Origin: Ochotona curzoniae
Taxonomy: Eukaryota > Chordata > Mammalia > Lagomorpha > Ochotonidae
DNA: 64,000 nucleotides
Reading direction: 5' to 3'
Assembly (NCBI RefSeq): GCF_017591425.1
Contig: NW_024466512.1
Coordinates: 16,371,001-16,435,000 of the forward strand
Positions 1-10,914 of the stretch are shown piece by piece (position 1 is the first letter of the stretch; the number at the start of each line of letters is the position of its first letter). The notes beneath the pieces were generated by a model. It saw only the letters and a list, made by a program, of their open reading frames with translations. It did not search any database and was not told the DNA's origin. The translations under genes and the position numbers were made by a program.

Positions 1-560
1 TCTGCTGTTCTCCATGGACAAATGCTTGAGAGAATGAAGTGAAAGGGATAGGGTGTCTGCTGAGCATGTCTGGATGTGCCTCTGTCAAAGTTTCACAGCT
101 TTTTTATTACCTTGTCTTGATCGCTTGTGCTTGCTCTATTTCTGTTGGCCCTCTCAGTGCCAATGTACCTCTTGCTATTTATTTTTCTTTCTGCAAATAT
201 GCAAACTGATAGTAACCAACCTGAAAAAAATAATATTGGGCCATTCATAATCATTAGTAGGTTTAGGAAAAAAAAGTGTTCTAACTAAAATCTTAAGAAG
301 GTAAATTCAAGTTGATTTACCTTCTGAAGGTATTTAAAGGTGGTTCTTAAGTTTGGGATTTTCTAGATTATCTGGAATATGGAACCCAGTATGCTCAGCA
401 GAGGGCAAGTTAATGATTCATGATACCACATCAGATTCCCATTTTGAAGATATGATAAATATATTAGTCACCTAAAAACAATATTTCTCTTACTTGATAC
501 AAGCCAAAATAGTCTAGCAATTTAGATTCTTTACTCATCAGGATTATACTTTTTTAAAAA
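1..560. other. Unique AT-rich sequence, no gene
   Basis: No gene or known repeat is recognised. The only structure seen is a perfect 11-bp inverted repeat at 296-325 (arms agaaggtaaat and atttaccttct, 8-nt loop). The short open frame at 53-250 has no recognisable composition and is treated as chance. Confidence 0.6.
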
Positions 561-564
561 AGAA

Positions 565-872
565 AAAAAATATATATATAGGTAACAGATTTACAGAGAG
601 AAGAGACAAATATCTTCCATCTGCTGGTTCACTCACTCAATGTCCACAATGGCCAGTGCTGAGTTGATCCAAAGCCTGGAGCTTTGTTTGGGCCTCCCAT
701 GTGGATGCAGGCTCTCAACAGGTTGGGCCATCCTACACTGCTTTCCCAGTCAACAAGCAGGGGCCTAGATGCAAAATGGAGCAGCTGGGACATGAACCAG
801 AGACCGTATCGGAATCTGCTGCATACAAGGGGAGAATTAGCCAATTCAGCCATCACTCTAGACTAGAAATGT
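565..872 (-). mobile_element. CSINE, minus strand
   Basis: A lagomorph tRNA-derived SINE read in reverse. Reverse-oriented landmarks occur in order: 'acagatttacagagagaag', 'cttccatctgctggttcac', 'actgctttcccag', 'gcagctgggacatgaacc'. The left side (the SINE 3' end) carries an A/T-rich tail. It is diverged, and the open frames at 629-949 are shadows of it. Confidence 0.88.
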
Positions 873-1059
873 TGCCTTTTTCTTTCATTTTGAAATATCC
901 CTGTCCTCGACTGCTGTTCTATATGTACAACGAGTGTCTAAAATATTGAATTTTGTCTGATTTTATTGATAGAAATAGTATTTATATTCACATTTTATTT
1001 AATTTCACGTGTGTGTGATATCTTCTATCCTCAGTCCTTTTCTAAGGTCTGTTATTAAG

Positions 1060-2175
1060 CTATGATTTTATTGAGTTGTAATTTACATACCATAAGTTTC
1101 ACTTACTAAAATATACTTTTAAAGCATGCATAGGGTTGTGCAACCATTACTGCTCTCTACAGTTACAACCTTGCCATCCCTGTTAAAGCAGAAACTGTAC
1201 CCTTAGCCATCACTCTCCATCTCCCAGCCCTGGACAGCTCGTGACGTATTTTCTGTCTGTACATATTTGCTCATCTGGTCACTTTGCATCTGAGATCTTT
1301 CACATATAATGAAGGTTCAGAGTTCATCCATAGGTAGCATGTATCAGTATACAATCATCCTTCTCTGACTCTAACTAGTAATATGAAGCCAATGTCAGCC
1401 TCAAAATATGAAGTAGAAAGAGATCTGGGATTGTGATAAGGCAATGGGCCTTCTCTGTTAGCTTGTAGCCTAATGTTATATGACAGTGCACACGGCAGAC
1501 AGTGCATCTCAGCTCTTCATACAGACACAGTATCATCCCAATGATGACAGGTAAGCACAATATAGTAGGATATTTTCAAAGTATAGTGTAGGTATATATA
1601 ACACAATTATTTAACACTTCTTACATTATGTTACAATCTTCTTATTTTGTCATTTGTTAATTTCTTACTGGTCTGCTTCATCATAGGTATAGAATTGTAG
1701 GTATAAAACAAAAAACAAAAAACAAAAACAAAAAAAACATGTCAATGCCTGCATCGGGGTCTTGGTAAATATCTGATGCAGTTAAGTGGGACTTACTGAA
1801 TGTTGATCTTTTTGAATGGCTGTATGATGTTTCCTTTTCTATCATGTTCTGCTCACCCACTGATGAGCTGACAAGTATCTGGGTTGTTTCCACCCTTTGC
1901 ATGCTACGGATGATGGATAGCACTGCCTCCGCTGTCGTTTTGTGTGTGCCTGTATTTCCCTTTCTCTTGAGCATGTGTTTGGCAATGCATTCTTGGGGCA
2001 TATGGTAGTTGTATATTTAATTTTGAGAAGCTGCCAAATTACTTCCCAATGTAGCCATACCATTGTATAATATCACCAGTAGTAAGTGTGCATTTCCATT
2101 GTTCACATAATTATCAAGTATTCTTTTTGTCTTTTTGATTACAGGCATCCTAGAGGACTTTCAGTAGTAGCTTCT
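1060..2175 (-). mobile_element. Ancient L1 (L1M-type) 3' region, minus strand
   Basis: Reads as the antisense of an old L1 3' part. It opens with 'ttttattgagttgtaattt', continues with 'tgtgcaaccattactgctc' and 'gagttcatccataggtagc', and later has 'tatctgggttgtttccacc', 'ggggcatatggtagttgta' and 'agaagctgccaaattactt'. These are standard landmarks of mammalian L1M antisense copies. About 1370-1700 does not match that order and may be an insertion or heavily decayed. An A/C-rich simple tract lies at about 1707-1738. There is no coding capacity. Confidence 0.82.
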
Positions 2176-2274
2176 TTTTGTCAATCATAACTGTGTTGCA
2201 AGAATCTAAATATTCCCTTTTCTTGTAACTTCTCTGAAACATACAGAGTTTGTCTTAAACGGCTGTATTTTGGG

Positions 2275-2500
2275 ATGAGTGTTTGGCACAGTGGTTGAAT
2301 AAGATGCTGTTTTAAAATCCTGTATCTCAAGTTGTGGTATTGCTTCTGATTCCAGCTTCTTGCAACCTGGGTGGCAGCAGGCTTTGGCTAAGCAATTAGA
2401 TCCCTGCTACCTTTCTTGAGTTTTGTCTCCTGGCTTCAACATGCCCAGTCCTGAGTGTTGCAAGTGATTGGGGGGTGAATAACAAAATGGGATAATTTTT
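2275..2500 (+). mobile_element. Old CSINE-type SINE, plus strand
   Basis: A diverged older C-repeat. It has 'tgtttggcacagtggttga' at the tRNA-like head, then 'gattccagcttcttgcaac', 'ggtggcagcaggctttggc' and 'tgtctcctggcttc', and ends near 'gtgattggggggtgaat'. The tail is poor. Confidence 0.75.
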
Positions 2501-2504
2501 TTTC

Positions 2505-5500
2505 TGTGTCGTTTTTTTGTATCTTTTCCTTTCAAGTTAATGAAGTAGAATTTATTTTTTTATGAAGCAGATTGTATTCCAGCTCTGCTTTGTGAATTCA
2601 CAGTTAACTCTCGTCTAACTGGAAATTTAATACTATATTTTTACTAAAAACTTTACATAGGACAAGTTCTATCTAGACATTTCATTAGATCCTCAGACCT
2701 TTTCATCATGACAGGAAAACCTACCCATAGTAATACAACATTCTAAAAAGTTATTAAGCGAAGCATAGCTGTTTGAAATCCCACTTTTAAAAACACCAAC
2801 TCACTTGATCTTCTCAGATATGTTGTTCCTTTTTCTCCCATGGTTGCCCTTCAATATTTCCCACTTTGAATGGAATTATTCTTTTCAGGAGTCTTAGCAT
2901 ACTGCAAGCAAACATGATAAATTCATTCAGCTCACGGATCCCATGACAGTAGGATGGGGAAAAAACAGGAAGTTTTAATATACTGCCTAACAAGCTTCCA
3001 ACCCATAGCTTCTCTACACATAATCCCTAATAAATAAATGGGTTTCTCTGTAGAAGGAATATGGGAGAGAGATGTTAAAGAATCAGAGAGTGAGAGATTG
3101 AGTGAATTAGACTAATAAAGTAATTTGGTGATTGCGCCACCCACAATGAATGAGAATTTGTGAAATGAGTAGGCAGAGGACAGGACTTTCTTGCTCCATT
3201 AATGAAGCCAACGTATTTTTACAACCGAAGGTTACACACAAGAGAATAGTCATCCAAAAAGTGTTGCTCATTGCGTACTTGTGTTCTATAAATGTTCAAA
3301 AGCCAATATATGCAAAACCATTTAGCAAAATGCTACCATAGGGTTCATAGCTTGTAATTTGAAAAGCAACAACCAAAGGCTGCTGTACCTCATAAATTAT
3401 TCAATAAGATGTTTTGAACAAAATTGAAAAATAGGAGTAGAACCTATACTCCCAGCAGGCAAAATATTGCTTGACATTTTTAATCATAATGAAACATATG
3501 ACCTAGTAGGGCAAAACTGAAAGACATTTGCATATCAAAGGATTGGTGACATCTAATTCATTGAAGTGTCTTTGTTAGCATTTCTGTTTCTTGTGGAATA
3601 ATTTCAAGATTATGAAGAACACAATAAGTGTGTTAATGGTTGAAAGGAAGTATGAACAAAGGTGCAAACAGATAGCTCATTTTCTATCCAGGCTCTCGAA
3701 GGTGAGAAATCAGCATGCAAGAAGTAATTTTTCTCCTTGCTTCATGAATATGGTTTTGTTTCATTTTCAGAAGGCAAAAGCAGAAGTCAAAGTGTTGACC
3801 AACTTTCATTTATGTAGTGTGTGTTTTTCCTGATTGTGCATAAATTGAAGTTCTTCTACTCTGTTGATTGTCTTACCTGGAGATGTTTATCTTTCTGCCA
3901 TGTGTTGGTTCCTTCCTAAAAAGAAAGGTTGTAAAAACAAGCCCCTGAATTTTAACCCTTTGTAAGTTAGAGCTGTGATTTCAGTTGTACTCTGTTTCAT
4001 ACATTCAGAACTAGGTGTGAGGGAGCAATTGCATAAACTTAGGTTTGAAATATTTTAAGAATATTAAAAAATAAAGTGAACAAAAAGATCATCATTATAG
4101 TCACTTTTTAATCAAACTTTTTTTTCTGCATGCTTGCTTTTTATTTCTTACTCAATAAGTTGTAAAACTTCTGTAAGAGCTGATTGATATAAAAAAACAA
4201 AACCATTTTTCAGTGGACAGAGGCTACTGAGTTTGTTTCTGTGGCCCAAGTGTCTGACTTTGCCATGAAAAGAGGTCTTTTTGCAATAATGCTTACTTAT
4301 GTCTTCTAGTGAGTACATAGAAACTTGCAGCAAATGTAAGGTCTCTCCTCAGCAATGTTACCACCCCCATGAAGAGGTAAGATGCTCAGTGTGTAAAAGT
4401 CAATAGGACAACTTCATCAACTAGTACCTTCTTGGCCTGTTCTTTCCCAGGTGAAACAATGCCTCATCCGAGGTATATCCATTTTTACTTTAAGAAAAAT
4501 ATTTTTGAACAGGGGACCTGTAGTTCTTAATGCAATCTTATCTTAGTGTTATTTTTTTGCATTTAAAAACTATAGTGGAATGTCATGACATGATGTTGCA
4601 ATATGTTTTTACACATCCCACAGCAAGCCGGCTTTGAAAAAGGCAAATCTTGTAATGTGTTTGCAAAATACATTAGCTAATGTACAAAACGTGTTGGCGT
4701 TTTGAAGATTTCACAGATGATAGAATCCAGGCAAATATTTTCTTTATTTACACAGTTTTGACAAGTTCATTTTATAATTGTGCAGAAATAAAATAAGATT
4801 TTATGAACTCTATTTGGATACAGTTCATGTCTGTGTCACACTTGGTTGCTGTAATCATTTTTATAAAATCTTGTTAAACAGAGCAAAGAGTGGTATTTTG
4901 AAGTGTTAAAACAGTATTGAAAGGGCAGTTAGAAACAGAATTACTGACAAAGTCAGGAATGGTGGCCGTAATAATACATGAGGCTCACGTCGCCTCAGCC
5001 CAGTCTCACCACATCCTGTAGGTCTAAAACAATTAACAAAAACAAAGCAGTATATACGAAAATAAAGTAGAAGTACACTTTGTGAATTTTAAGGAAAGAA
5101 GGGAAGAAAGATAAAAAGAAGGGAAAATGGAAGGAATGATGGCACAAGAGGGAGGCAGGGAGCGAGGGAGGAAGTGAGGAAAATATTTTATTAGAATTTG
5201 TATCCTTAAAGTACATCAATCTGCTCTGTTTGTGGTTAATATCACATTAAAGTGATAATTACTGAGAAAGAATTTAAATTTCTGAATTTGTATACAAATC
5301 TATTAAATAGAAGCAAAATGAATTCTAACATTTATTCTTATGCAAAAATTAGAAAACACCAGGTATACCCACAAAAGATAAAATTCACAAAATAAGTAAT
5401 TGACATTTATCTGCTGATGGGATAAAGCAATGTAAAACTTATTCCTCCTAGTTCACTTATTCATGAGCTTTTGTGTGTATGTTATGGCTATAATTTTTTT

Positions 5501-6045
5501 TTCAGTTTATTTTACACTAACTGCTGTGGTAGAACTGAAATTCTAGTTAGTAACTGGGATAATTATATTGGGAAAGGAAAAACATAAGTAAAATAGCTTA
5601 TGAAGGTGACTTTAGATAGTGAAAAATGTTACACGATACATGAAGCCATGATGCTGTGATGCAGGTTCACTGTGTGTGCAATTTTGTATTAAATGAACCT
5701 GCAAATTGTTTCTGAGAAGGTTACCAACATAAGTAACGTGTAAAGGTATGTATTTTGGGAAATAAAATATGTCTGATTTTCCGAACCTTGTTATAGCCTA
5801 CGCCAGAGTAAAGAGTGATGAATGTTTAACACTTAGAGAGAAATGTGTTGATGACTTTTTACTTAACTTATTAGTAAAATATCTAAAGTCATTAGTGGAT
5901 TTTAAAATATATCATACTTAGTATTCTCATGGGAAAATTGATAGTTAATGTTATATGATATATTTTAGTGAATGAAAATTTTTAGTGCGATTTCGTGGAC
6001 CAAATAGAGACAGGCAGAAATTCTGACCATAAATGTGACAAAAAA
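2505..6045. other. Unique sequence with one purine-rich patch
   Basis: About 3.5 kb in which no gene or interspersed repeat is recognised. The open frames are short, AT-rich and without protein-like composition. The only simple-sequence feature is the purine tract at about 5090-5190. Confidence 0.55.
5090..5190. repeat. Degenerate GA-rich (GGAA-like) tract
   Basis: Nearly all purine on the plus strand, with degenerate GAAG/GGAA units such as 'gaaagaagggaagaaag' and 'gggagcgagggaggaag'. The minus-strand serine/proline/leucine-rich frame here (4995-5219) is an artefact of it. Confidence 0.8.
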
Positions 6046-6358
6046 GGACAGCACTGTGGTGTAGCAGACTAACTCTCTGCTTGTGAAAACAGCATCCTCT
6101 GTAGGTGTCAGTGAATGCCCTGTTTGATCCACTTCCCACCCAGCTCACTGTTTCTAGTCTGCAAAAGCAGCAGAGGAAGGTTCAAGTCCTTGGGCCCATG
6201 CACTCACGTGGGAGACCCAGAAGAAGCTCCTAGTTGCTGGCTTTAGACCCAATCAGCTCTGGTTATGTGGCGTTTTGGAAAGTGAACCAGCAAATAGGAG
6301 ATAATCTATCCTCTGAATAACTCTGCCTTTCAAAACAAAATAAATCTTTGAAAGAAAA
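6046..6358 (+). mobile_element. CSINE, plus strand (first of a tandem pair)
   Basis: Head 'agcactgtggtgtagcaga', body 'cttgggcccatgcactcac' and 'gggagacccagaagaagct', tail 'gcctttcaaaacaaaataaatc'-like. It is followed directly by a second CSINE in the same direction, so its A-rich tail probably served as the target for the second insertion. Confidence 0.88.
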
Positions 6359-6360
6359 AG

Positions 6361-6690
6361 TGTGGCCCAGCCGAATGGCCCAATTGACTAATTTTCCATT
6401 TCCAAGCTCTGGGATCCAATATAGGCAATGGTTTGGATCCCTGCTCCATGCTTGTGAAATGGGAGAGCAGTATAGAATGGTCCAAAGCCTTGGCACCCTG
6501 CACTCACCTGGGAGACCTGGGAGAAGACCCTGACTCCTGGCTGTAGATCGATTGGCTCAGCTCTGGCTGTTGTGGCCATGTTGGGAGGGAGCCAGCGAAT
6601 GGAAAATCTTTATGTGTCTTTTCTTCTCTCCATAAATCTGCCTTTTCAATAGAAATAAATAAATCTTTAAAGAAAAAAAATGTAAAAAAA
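6361..6690 (+). mobile_element. CSINE, plus strand (second of a tandem pair)
   Basis: Head 'gtggcccagccgaatggcc', body 'gggatccaatataggcaat' and 'tgcactcacctgggagacc', tail 'aatagaaataaataaatct' then A-rich to about 6715. All open frames at 6263-6579 are shadows of the pair. Confidence 0.9.
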
Positions 6691-6715
6691 AAAAAAAGAA
6701 AGAAAAGAAAAAGAA

Positions 6716-7877
6716 TAAGAAGAAACCAAAGTAAAAGAAGAAAAAATTACAATCATTATGATTCTGAGTAACTTGGAGAAGTTATTGGGAAGTCTGGTAC
6801 CTTTACTGGGATAACATTTGGCTTTTTAGAAACACATTTGTTTCATTTAAAACAGAGACAGCTTGCATCTCTTGGCTCATTCCCTCAATACTTGGCACCA
6901 ATTGGAGATAAGCTAAGCCAAATGCCAGATCCAGAAACCCACTTTGGGTCTTGCATGTGGGTAACAAATACTTCTCTTGTTATCTGCTGTGCCCCTTGGT
7001 GCATGTCATCAGAAAGTTCAAATTAGGAGCAGACCTTGGACTGATATGGGTTAAAAATGTCCCGTAGAGCATCTTTCCTGCCATTTGAAATTTCTGACCC
7101 CTATGTGGCATTTTGATGGAATCACTAAATATATTAAAGGCACAGCACAACCAGTACCAGAAAGAATCAGGATTTGATTTAGCTTCTGATTCCACTACAC
7201 TGTCAAAGACCCTTATTGGGTTTAGGAAAATTGGTAAGTCTATTTGACAACCATTCGTAGAAACATGTTGAAGCAGCAATTTTTACAGATTTAAAGCATT
7301 TTCATTTAAACATCATAGAAGTAATTCTTAGAATCTTTATACAGCTGCTAAACTTACTATATGATGTTTGACATATGTTCAACATAAAAATGCTGCATTA
7401 CTATATTTATTTAAGAAATAATGAGATATATTAGATATCTAAATATGTCTTGATAAGAATGTAGGAAGCACGTCAATCCTAAGCACTATCATATAACTGA
7501 TTATCTTGGCAACTCATGATTAAAAAAAAAGGATAAACTATTCAGCTTAACAAAGGTAAGTTTTGTGAAGAAAGCATTATATTGTGTTTCTTTATACATT
7601 GGATATTATCATCTCAAGCAGTAAGTGCAGAGATATTTGCAGGGGACTTTCACAAGAGTAAAAGATGCAGGGGCATCTGGTCATCCCCTTCCTGAAGGTG
7701 GAGTCAGTGTCGACACTGGTTTTCTGCCACGTTTCCAGGTTCTGGCGTGGCATGCTTCATGAAAACATGCTATGAACTGAATAGATGAAATGCGGATTGT
7801 CAGCTGGCAGAAAAGATACCTCAGGAAGCTGTGGTAACTGAAGTTAGGGTCATGTAGCTTGTTGAACGTATTTTGAT
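6716..7877. other. Unique sequence
   Basis: No gene or repeat recognised. It includes a 12-bp palindrome, 'ttagatatctaa', near 7430. The 99-codon minus-strand frame at 6980-7279 has no recognisable domain and is not supported as a gene. Confidence 0.5.
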
Positions 7878-7879
7878 GA

Positions 7880-7962
7880 TTTACAAAAGATTTATTTTTA
7901 TTGCAAAGTCACATATAAAGAGAGGAGGCGGGACAGAGAGGAAGATCTTCTGTCCGCTGATT
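7880..7962 (-). mobile_element. CSINE 3' fragment, minus strand
   Basis: Only the tail half of the element, read in reverse: 'aaaagatttatttttattg', 'agagaggaggcgggacagagag', 'gaagatcttctgtccgctg'. It stops abruptly at 'attttgatgg', so this is a 5'-truncated insertion. Confidence 0.82.
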
Positions 7963-7964
7963 TT

Positions 7965-8478
7965 GATGGTTTAGAGGCATCTTGTGTCAGGCTGCGGGTA
8001 GTCTGAGCGTGTGTCTGCATGTATCCATTTCACTGTCAGGCCTACTGTCAAACATCAATCTTGACTCATATTTGTATAAATAAATAATTATCACAGCTGT
8101 CCAGTCACGTGGGGTTAGGGATCTCCCTATGATGGCCTGTGTTCAGGCATTGTCCAAATGACTGCTTAGTACTAACCTGCAGAGAGGAGTACAGCACAAA
8201 TGCAAATCAGTTAAGAATCATAAACAATGCCAGTATGTCTAGTCTAAACTTGATTTAGGATTCCATTAAATTAGAGTACATGGTTAGCTTGCATGTGAAA
8301 TGGATTATTATCCAGATATTAGTTAAATTTAACTTCCTCTGTTGCAGCCGCAGGGAAGTGGAAATCTATTGTGATGTTTGGGTTAAGCTGAAATTTTCTC
8401 TCCTCTATTCTTTGTAAAGCCTCTGTATTCTGACTGAACCCCCAGTACCTTCCCAGGAATTCAGAAAACACTGGTTGC
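7965..8478. other. Unique sequence
   Basis: No gene or recognisable repeat. GC content is slightly higher than in the flanks. No coding evidence. Confidence 0.45.
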
Positions 8479-8479
8479 T

Positions 8480-8800
8480 CAGACCTGTTAGAGTCAAGGC
8501 AATTGGGAGTGTGGGGGGTGAGGTAGACTTAAAAGCAGTTCAGGCAGTTTCATTAATCGGGGGAGGAAATTTGATGGAATGCTCCCTGGTGGGAAACAAT
8601 CAGCAATCATGTCCATGTGGAGGAGTAGCCACCTGAGGGAACTGGCCGCCCAGGGCATATAGCACTGGCTTTTATACATTTTAGGTGTGGGGAATGGGAG
8701 AAGGGAGAAGGGAGAAGCTCCTTGGTTTGCATATGTGTGTGAGATGTGGTGCAGGATGCTTGTCATGATGGGGGCTGGCCTTCTGCTCAGACACAAGGTT
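8480..8800 (-). mobile_element. Possible solo LTR of an endogenous retrovirus
   Basis: This GC-richer 0.3-kb segment looks LTR-like on the minus strand. A TATA-like 'tgtataaaagccagtgc' (plus 8665-8690 region) is preceded by a C/T-rich stretch with 'ccaaggagcttctccc' and followed by 'ggccagttccctcaggtgg' and 'aactgcctgaactgctttt'. No internal retroviral coding sequence flanks it. An 8-bp direct repeat, gctcagac, lies at 8477-8484 and 8785-8792, but canonical TG...CA ends are not visible, so the edges and the identity are uncertain. The proline-rich 100-codon minus frame at 8494-8796 is not a gene. Confidence 0.38.
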
Positions 8801-8944
8801 AGGGTGATTCAACACTGCAAACATTGCTGCATGGGCGTCTCAACTTGACCTTGGCAGGGTGATGCCGTCAATTCTCTGCCCAACTTCACATCATCAACAG
8901 CCAAAGCTGACTCAGGATATAACTAATAAAAGCTTTTTTCCTTG

Positions 8945-9255
8945 GCCAGGTGTGATGGCTCAGTGGCTAAATCCTCACCTTAAAAGTGCTGGGGTTCTTA
9001 TTCCAGCTGCTCTACTTCCCTTCCAGCTCCCTGTTTGTAGCATGGGAAAGCGGTAAAGGACCTCTCAAAGTTCTGGTACCCTGCACCTGTGTGGGAGACC
9101 TGGAAGAAGTTCTGGATCCTGGATTGGGATCAGCTCAACTCTGGCCATTGCAGCCACTTGGGGAGTGAACCATAGGATGGAGGATATTTTCTGTCCCTCT
9201 GTAAAATCTGCCTTTTCAATAATAATAAATAATAAAAATATAAAAAAAATAAGTT
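8945..9255 (+). mobile_element. CSINE, plus strand
   Basis: Head 'ggccaggtgtgatggctca', body 'ccttccagctccctgtttg', 'gtgtgggagacctggaaga' and 'cacttggggagtgaacc', tail 'gccttttcaataataataaa' and A-rich. Confidence 0.92.
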
Positions 9256-9395
9256 TGTTCCTAAGTGCTTTGAGGTTTTAACATTTCTGTCGAGATTTGC
9301 TTATGAAATCAGGGGTTGTACTCAACAAAAATGGTGTTACTAAACCTTCTCAAGTGTTGTTTGTAAGCCCAGTTTGACTGCTAGGTACTGCTTTG

Positions 9396-9396
<1 letters not shown>

Positions 9397-9440
<44 letters not shown>

Positions 9441-9445
9441 TGTGT
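9397..9445. repeat. (TG)n microsatellite
   Basis: Twenty uninterrupted TG units (9397-9436), then an interrupted continuation 'ggtgtgtgt', running into 'acacacatac'. Such alternating purine-pyrimidine tracts are usually length-polymorphic and can adopt Z-DNA. Confidence 0.98.
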
Positions 9446-9458
9446 ACACACATACATT

Positions 9459-9788
9459 TTTTTTTAAAGATTTACTGATTTTTATTGGAAAGGCAGATGT
9501 ACAGAGAGGAGAAGAGACAGAGAGGAAGATCTTCCTTCTGATGATTCACTCCCCAAGTGACCGCAACAGCCAGCACTGTGCCGATCCGAAGCCAGGAGCC
9601 GGGAATTTCTTTCTGGGTCTCCCACACAGGTGCAGAGTCCCAAGGCTTTGGGCCGTCCTCGACTGCTTTCCCAGGACACAATCAGGGAGCTGGATGGGAA
9701 GCGGAGCTGTTGGGATTAGAACCGGCACCCATGGGATCCCGGGCATTCAAGGCGAGGACCTTAACCACTAGGCTATCGTGCCAGGCCC
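9459..9788 (-). mobile_element. CSINE, minus strand, well preserved
   Basis: Nearly complete, read in reverse: poly-T/'aaagatttactgatttttat', 'gaagatcttccttctgatg', 'gccgatccgaagccaggag', 'ccgtcctcgactgctttcc', 'ggcacccatgggatcccgg', 'accactaggctatcgtgcc'. It inserted just beside the (TG)n tract; 'cacacata' on both sides may be part of a target-site duplication, though the microsatellite makes that ambiguous. The five open frames at 9400-9829 all come from this SINE and the TG repeat. Confidence 0.94.
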
Positions 9789-9789
9789 A

Positions 9790-10507
9790 CACATATGTAT
9801 TCTATCACTATGGACAACACAGCAGATGAGAGCAAGGAGTGATAACTGAATCTGGTACCTGTCATCCTGCCAGAATAACTTCTGCCTTGTGGATCAAAGT
9901 CATACTAATTGAATATTTTGCTAGGGTAGACATATTCTGAAACTGGAGGAACCCCATAACAAATACAGAATCACCTCCTGCACACGGCCCTATTTAGATT
10001 CAGATCTCTCATGTAAAAATGACCTCTCCGTTTTTTAAACATCATCTCTCCATTTTTAAAACCTTTTTTAAACATGTAGCTTTTAAACATCATGGAAGTG
10101 ATTTTGGGCCCTTTGGACAACTACTGGTAGCTGACTTCTCATTTAAATTCCTATCCATACACCAGTTATCAGAAATGCAGTATTAATATTCTATATTATT
10201 CCTAAACTAAATTTTTATTGGATTTTGAAATAGAGCAAATATAACACTGTAAGGAAAGCTGTGGGCAGAGAATATAAAAAGATCAGTAGAGAGGAAAAAA
10301 CAATTATAGTGTCAAAATAGAAGTTCTTATGTAGAAGCTCTGGTACAATGGAAGTTACACAAAATGGCCATCCCGAAATAGTAAACTTCATTAGCTCTTT
10401 CTACAGAAGTGTACTTAGGAGGCATTATTCAGCACTGTATTTAACTCATGACTTAAAAGTTACATCATTCATGTACTGTTTGCATTTAATTTGAGAGTCT
10501 CTGATAC
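9790..10507. other. Unique sequence
   Basis: About 0.7 kb with no gene and no recognised repeat. Confidence 0.5.
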
Positions 10508-10802
10508 AGGGGCTGGTGCAGTGGCTCTACATCCTAATTCTTCACCATATAGGTACCAGTTTGTGTCCTGGCTGCATTATTCTGATCCAGCACCCTGCTT
10601 ATGGCTTGAGAAAGCAACAGATGATGGCTGAAATCTTTGGGCCCCACCACCCACTTAGGAGATCTGGAAGAAGCTCCTGGCTCTTGGCATCGGATCAGCT
10701 TGGCTCCAGCTGTTGAAGCCATTTGGGGAGTGAGCCAGTAAATGAAACATTGTTCTCTCTCTTTCTCTCTGCAACTCTTCCTTTCAAATAAAAATAAACT
10801 TT
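10508..10802 (+). mobile_element. CSINE, plus strand
   Basis: Head 'ggggctggtgcagtggctc', body 'ccagcaccctgcttatggc', 'gaagaagctcctggctctt' and 'atttggggagtgagccagt', tail 'ctttcaaataaaaataaac'. It is tail-to-tail with the fragment at 10826. Confidence 0.9.
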
Positions 10803-10825
10803 TTTCCCTTCTATTTTATTTTTAA

Positions 10826-10912
10826 TTTTTAAAAGATTTATTTACTTTTATTGGAAAGGCAGAATACAGAGAGGAAGATCTTCTGTCTGATGTCCACTCC
10901 CTAAGTGGCCAC
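10826..10912 (-). mobile_element. CSINE 3' fragment, minus strand
   Basis: Only the tail-proximal end, in reverse: 'ttaaaagatttatttactt', 'ttggaaaggcagaatacag', 'gaagatcttctgtctgatg', ending at 'ctaagtggccac'. A 5'-truncated insertion directly beyond the tail of the previous SINE. Confidence 0.88.
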
Positions 10913-10914
10913 AT

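Noticed and set aside
9400..9829. Several open frames up to 123 codons
   Set aside because: They are shadows of the (TG)n tract and the adjacent CSINE.
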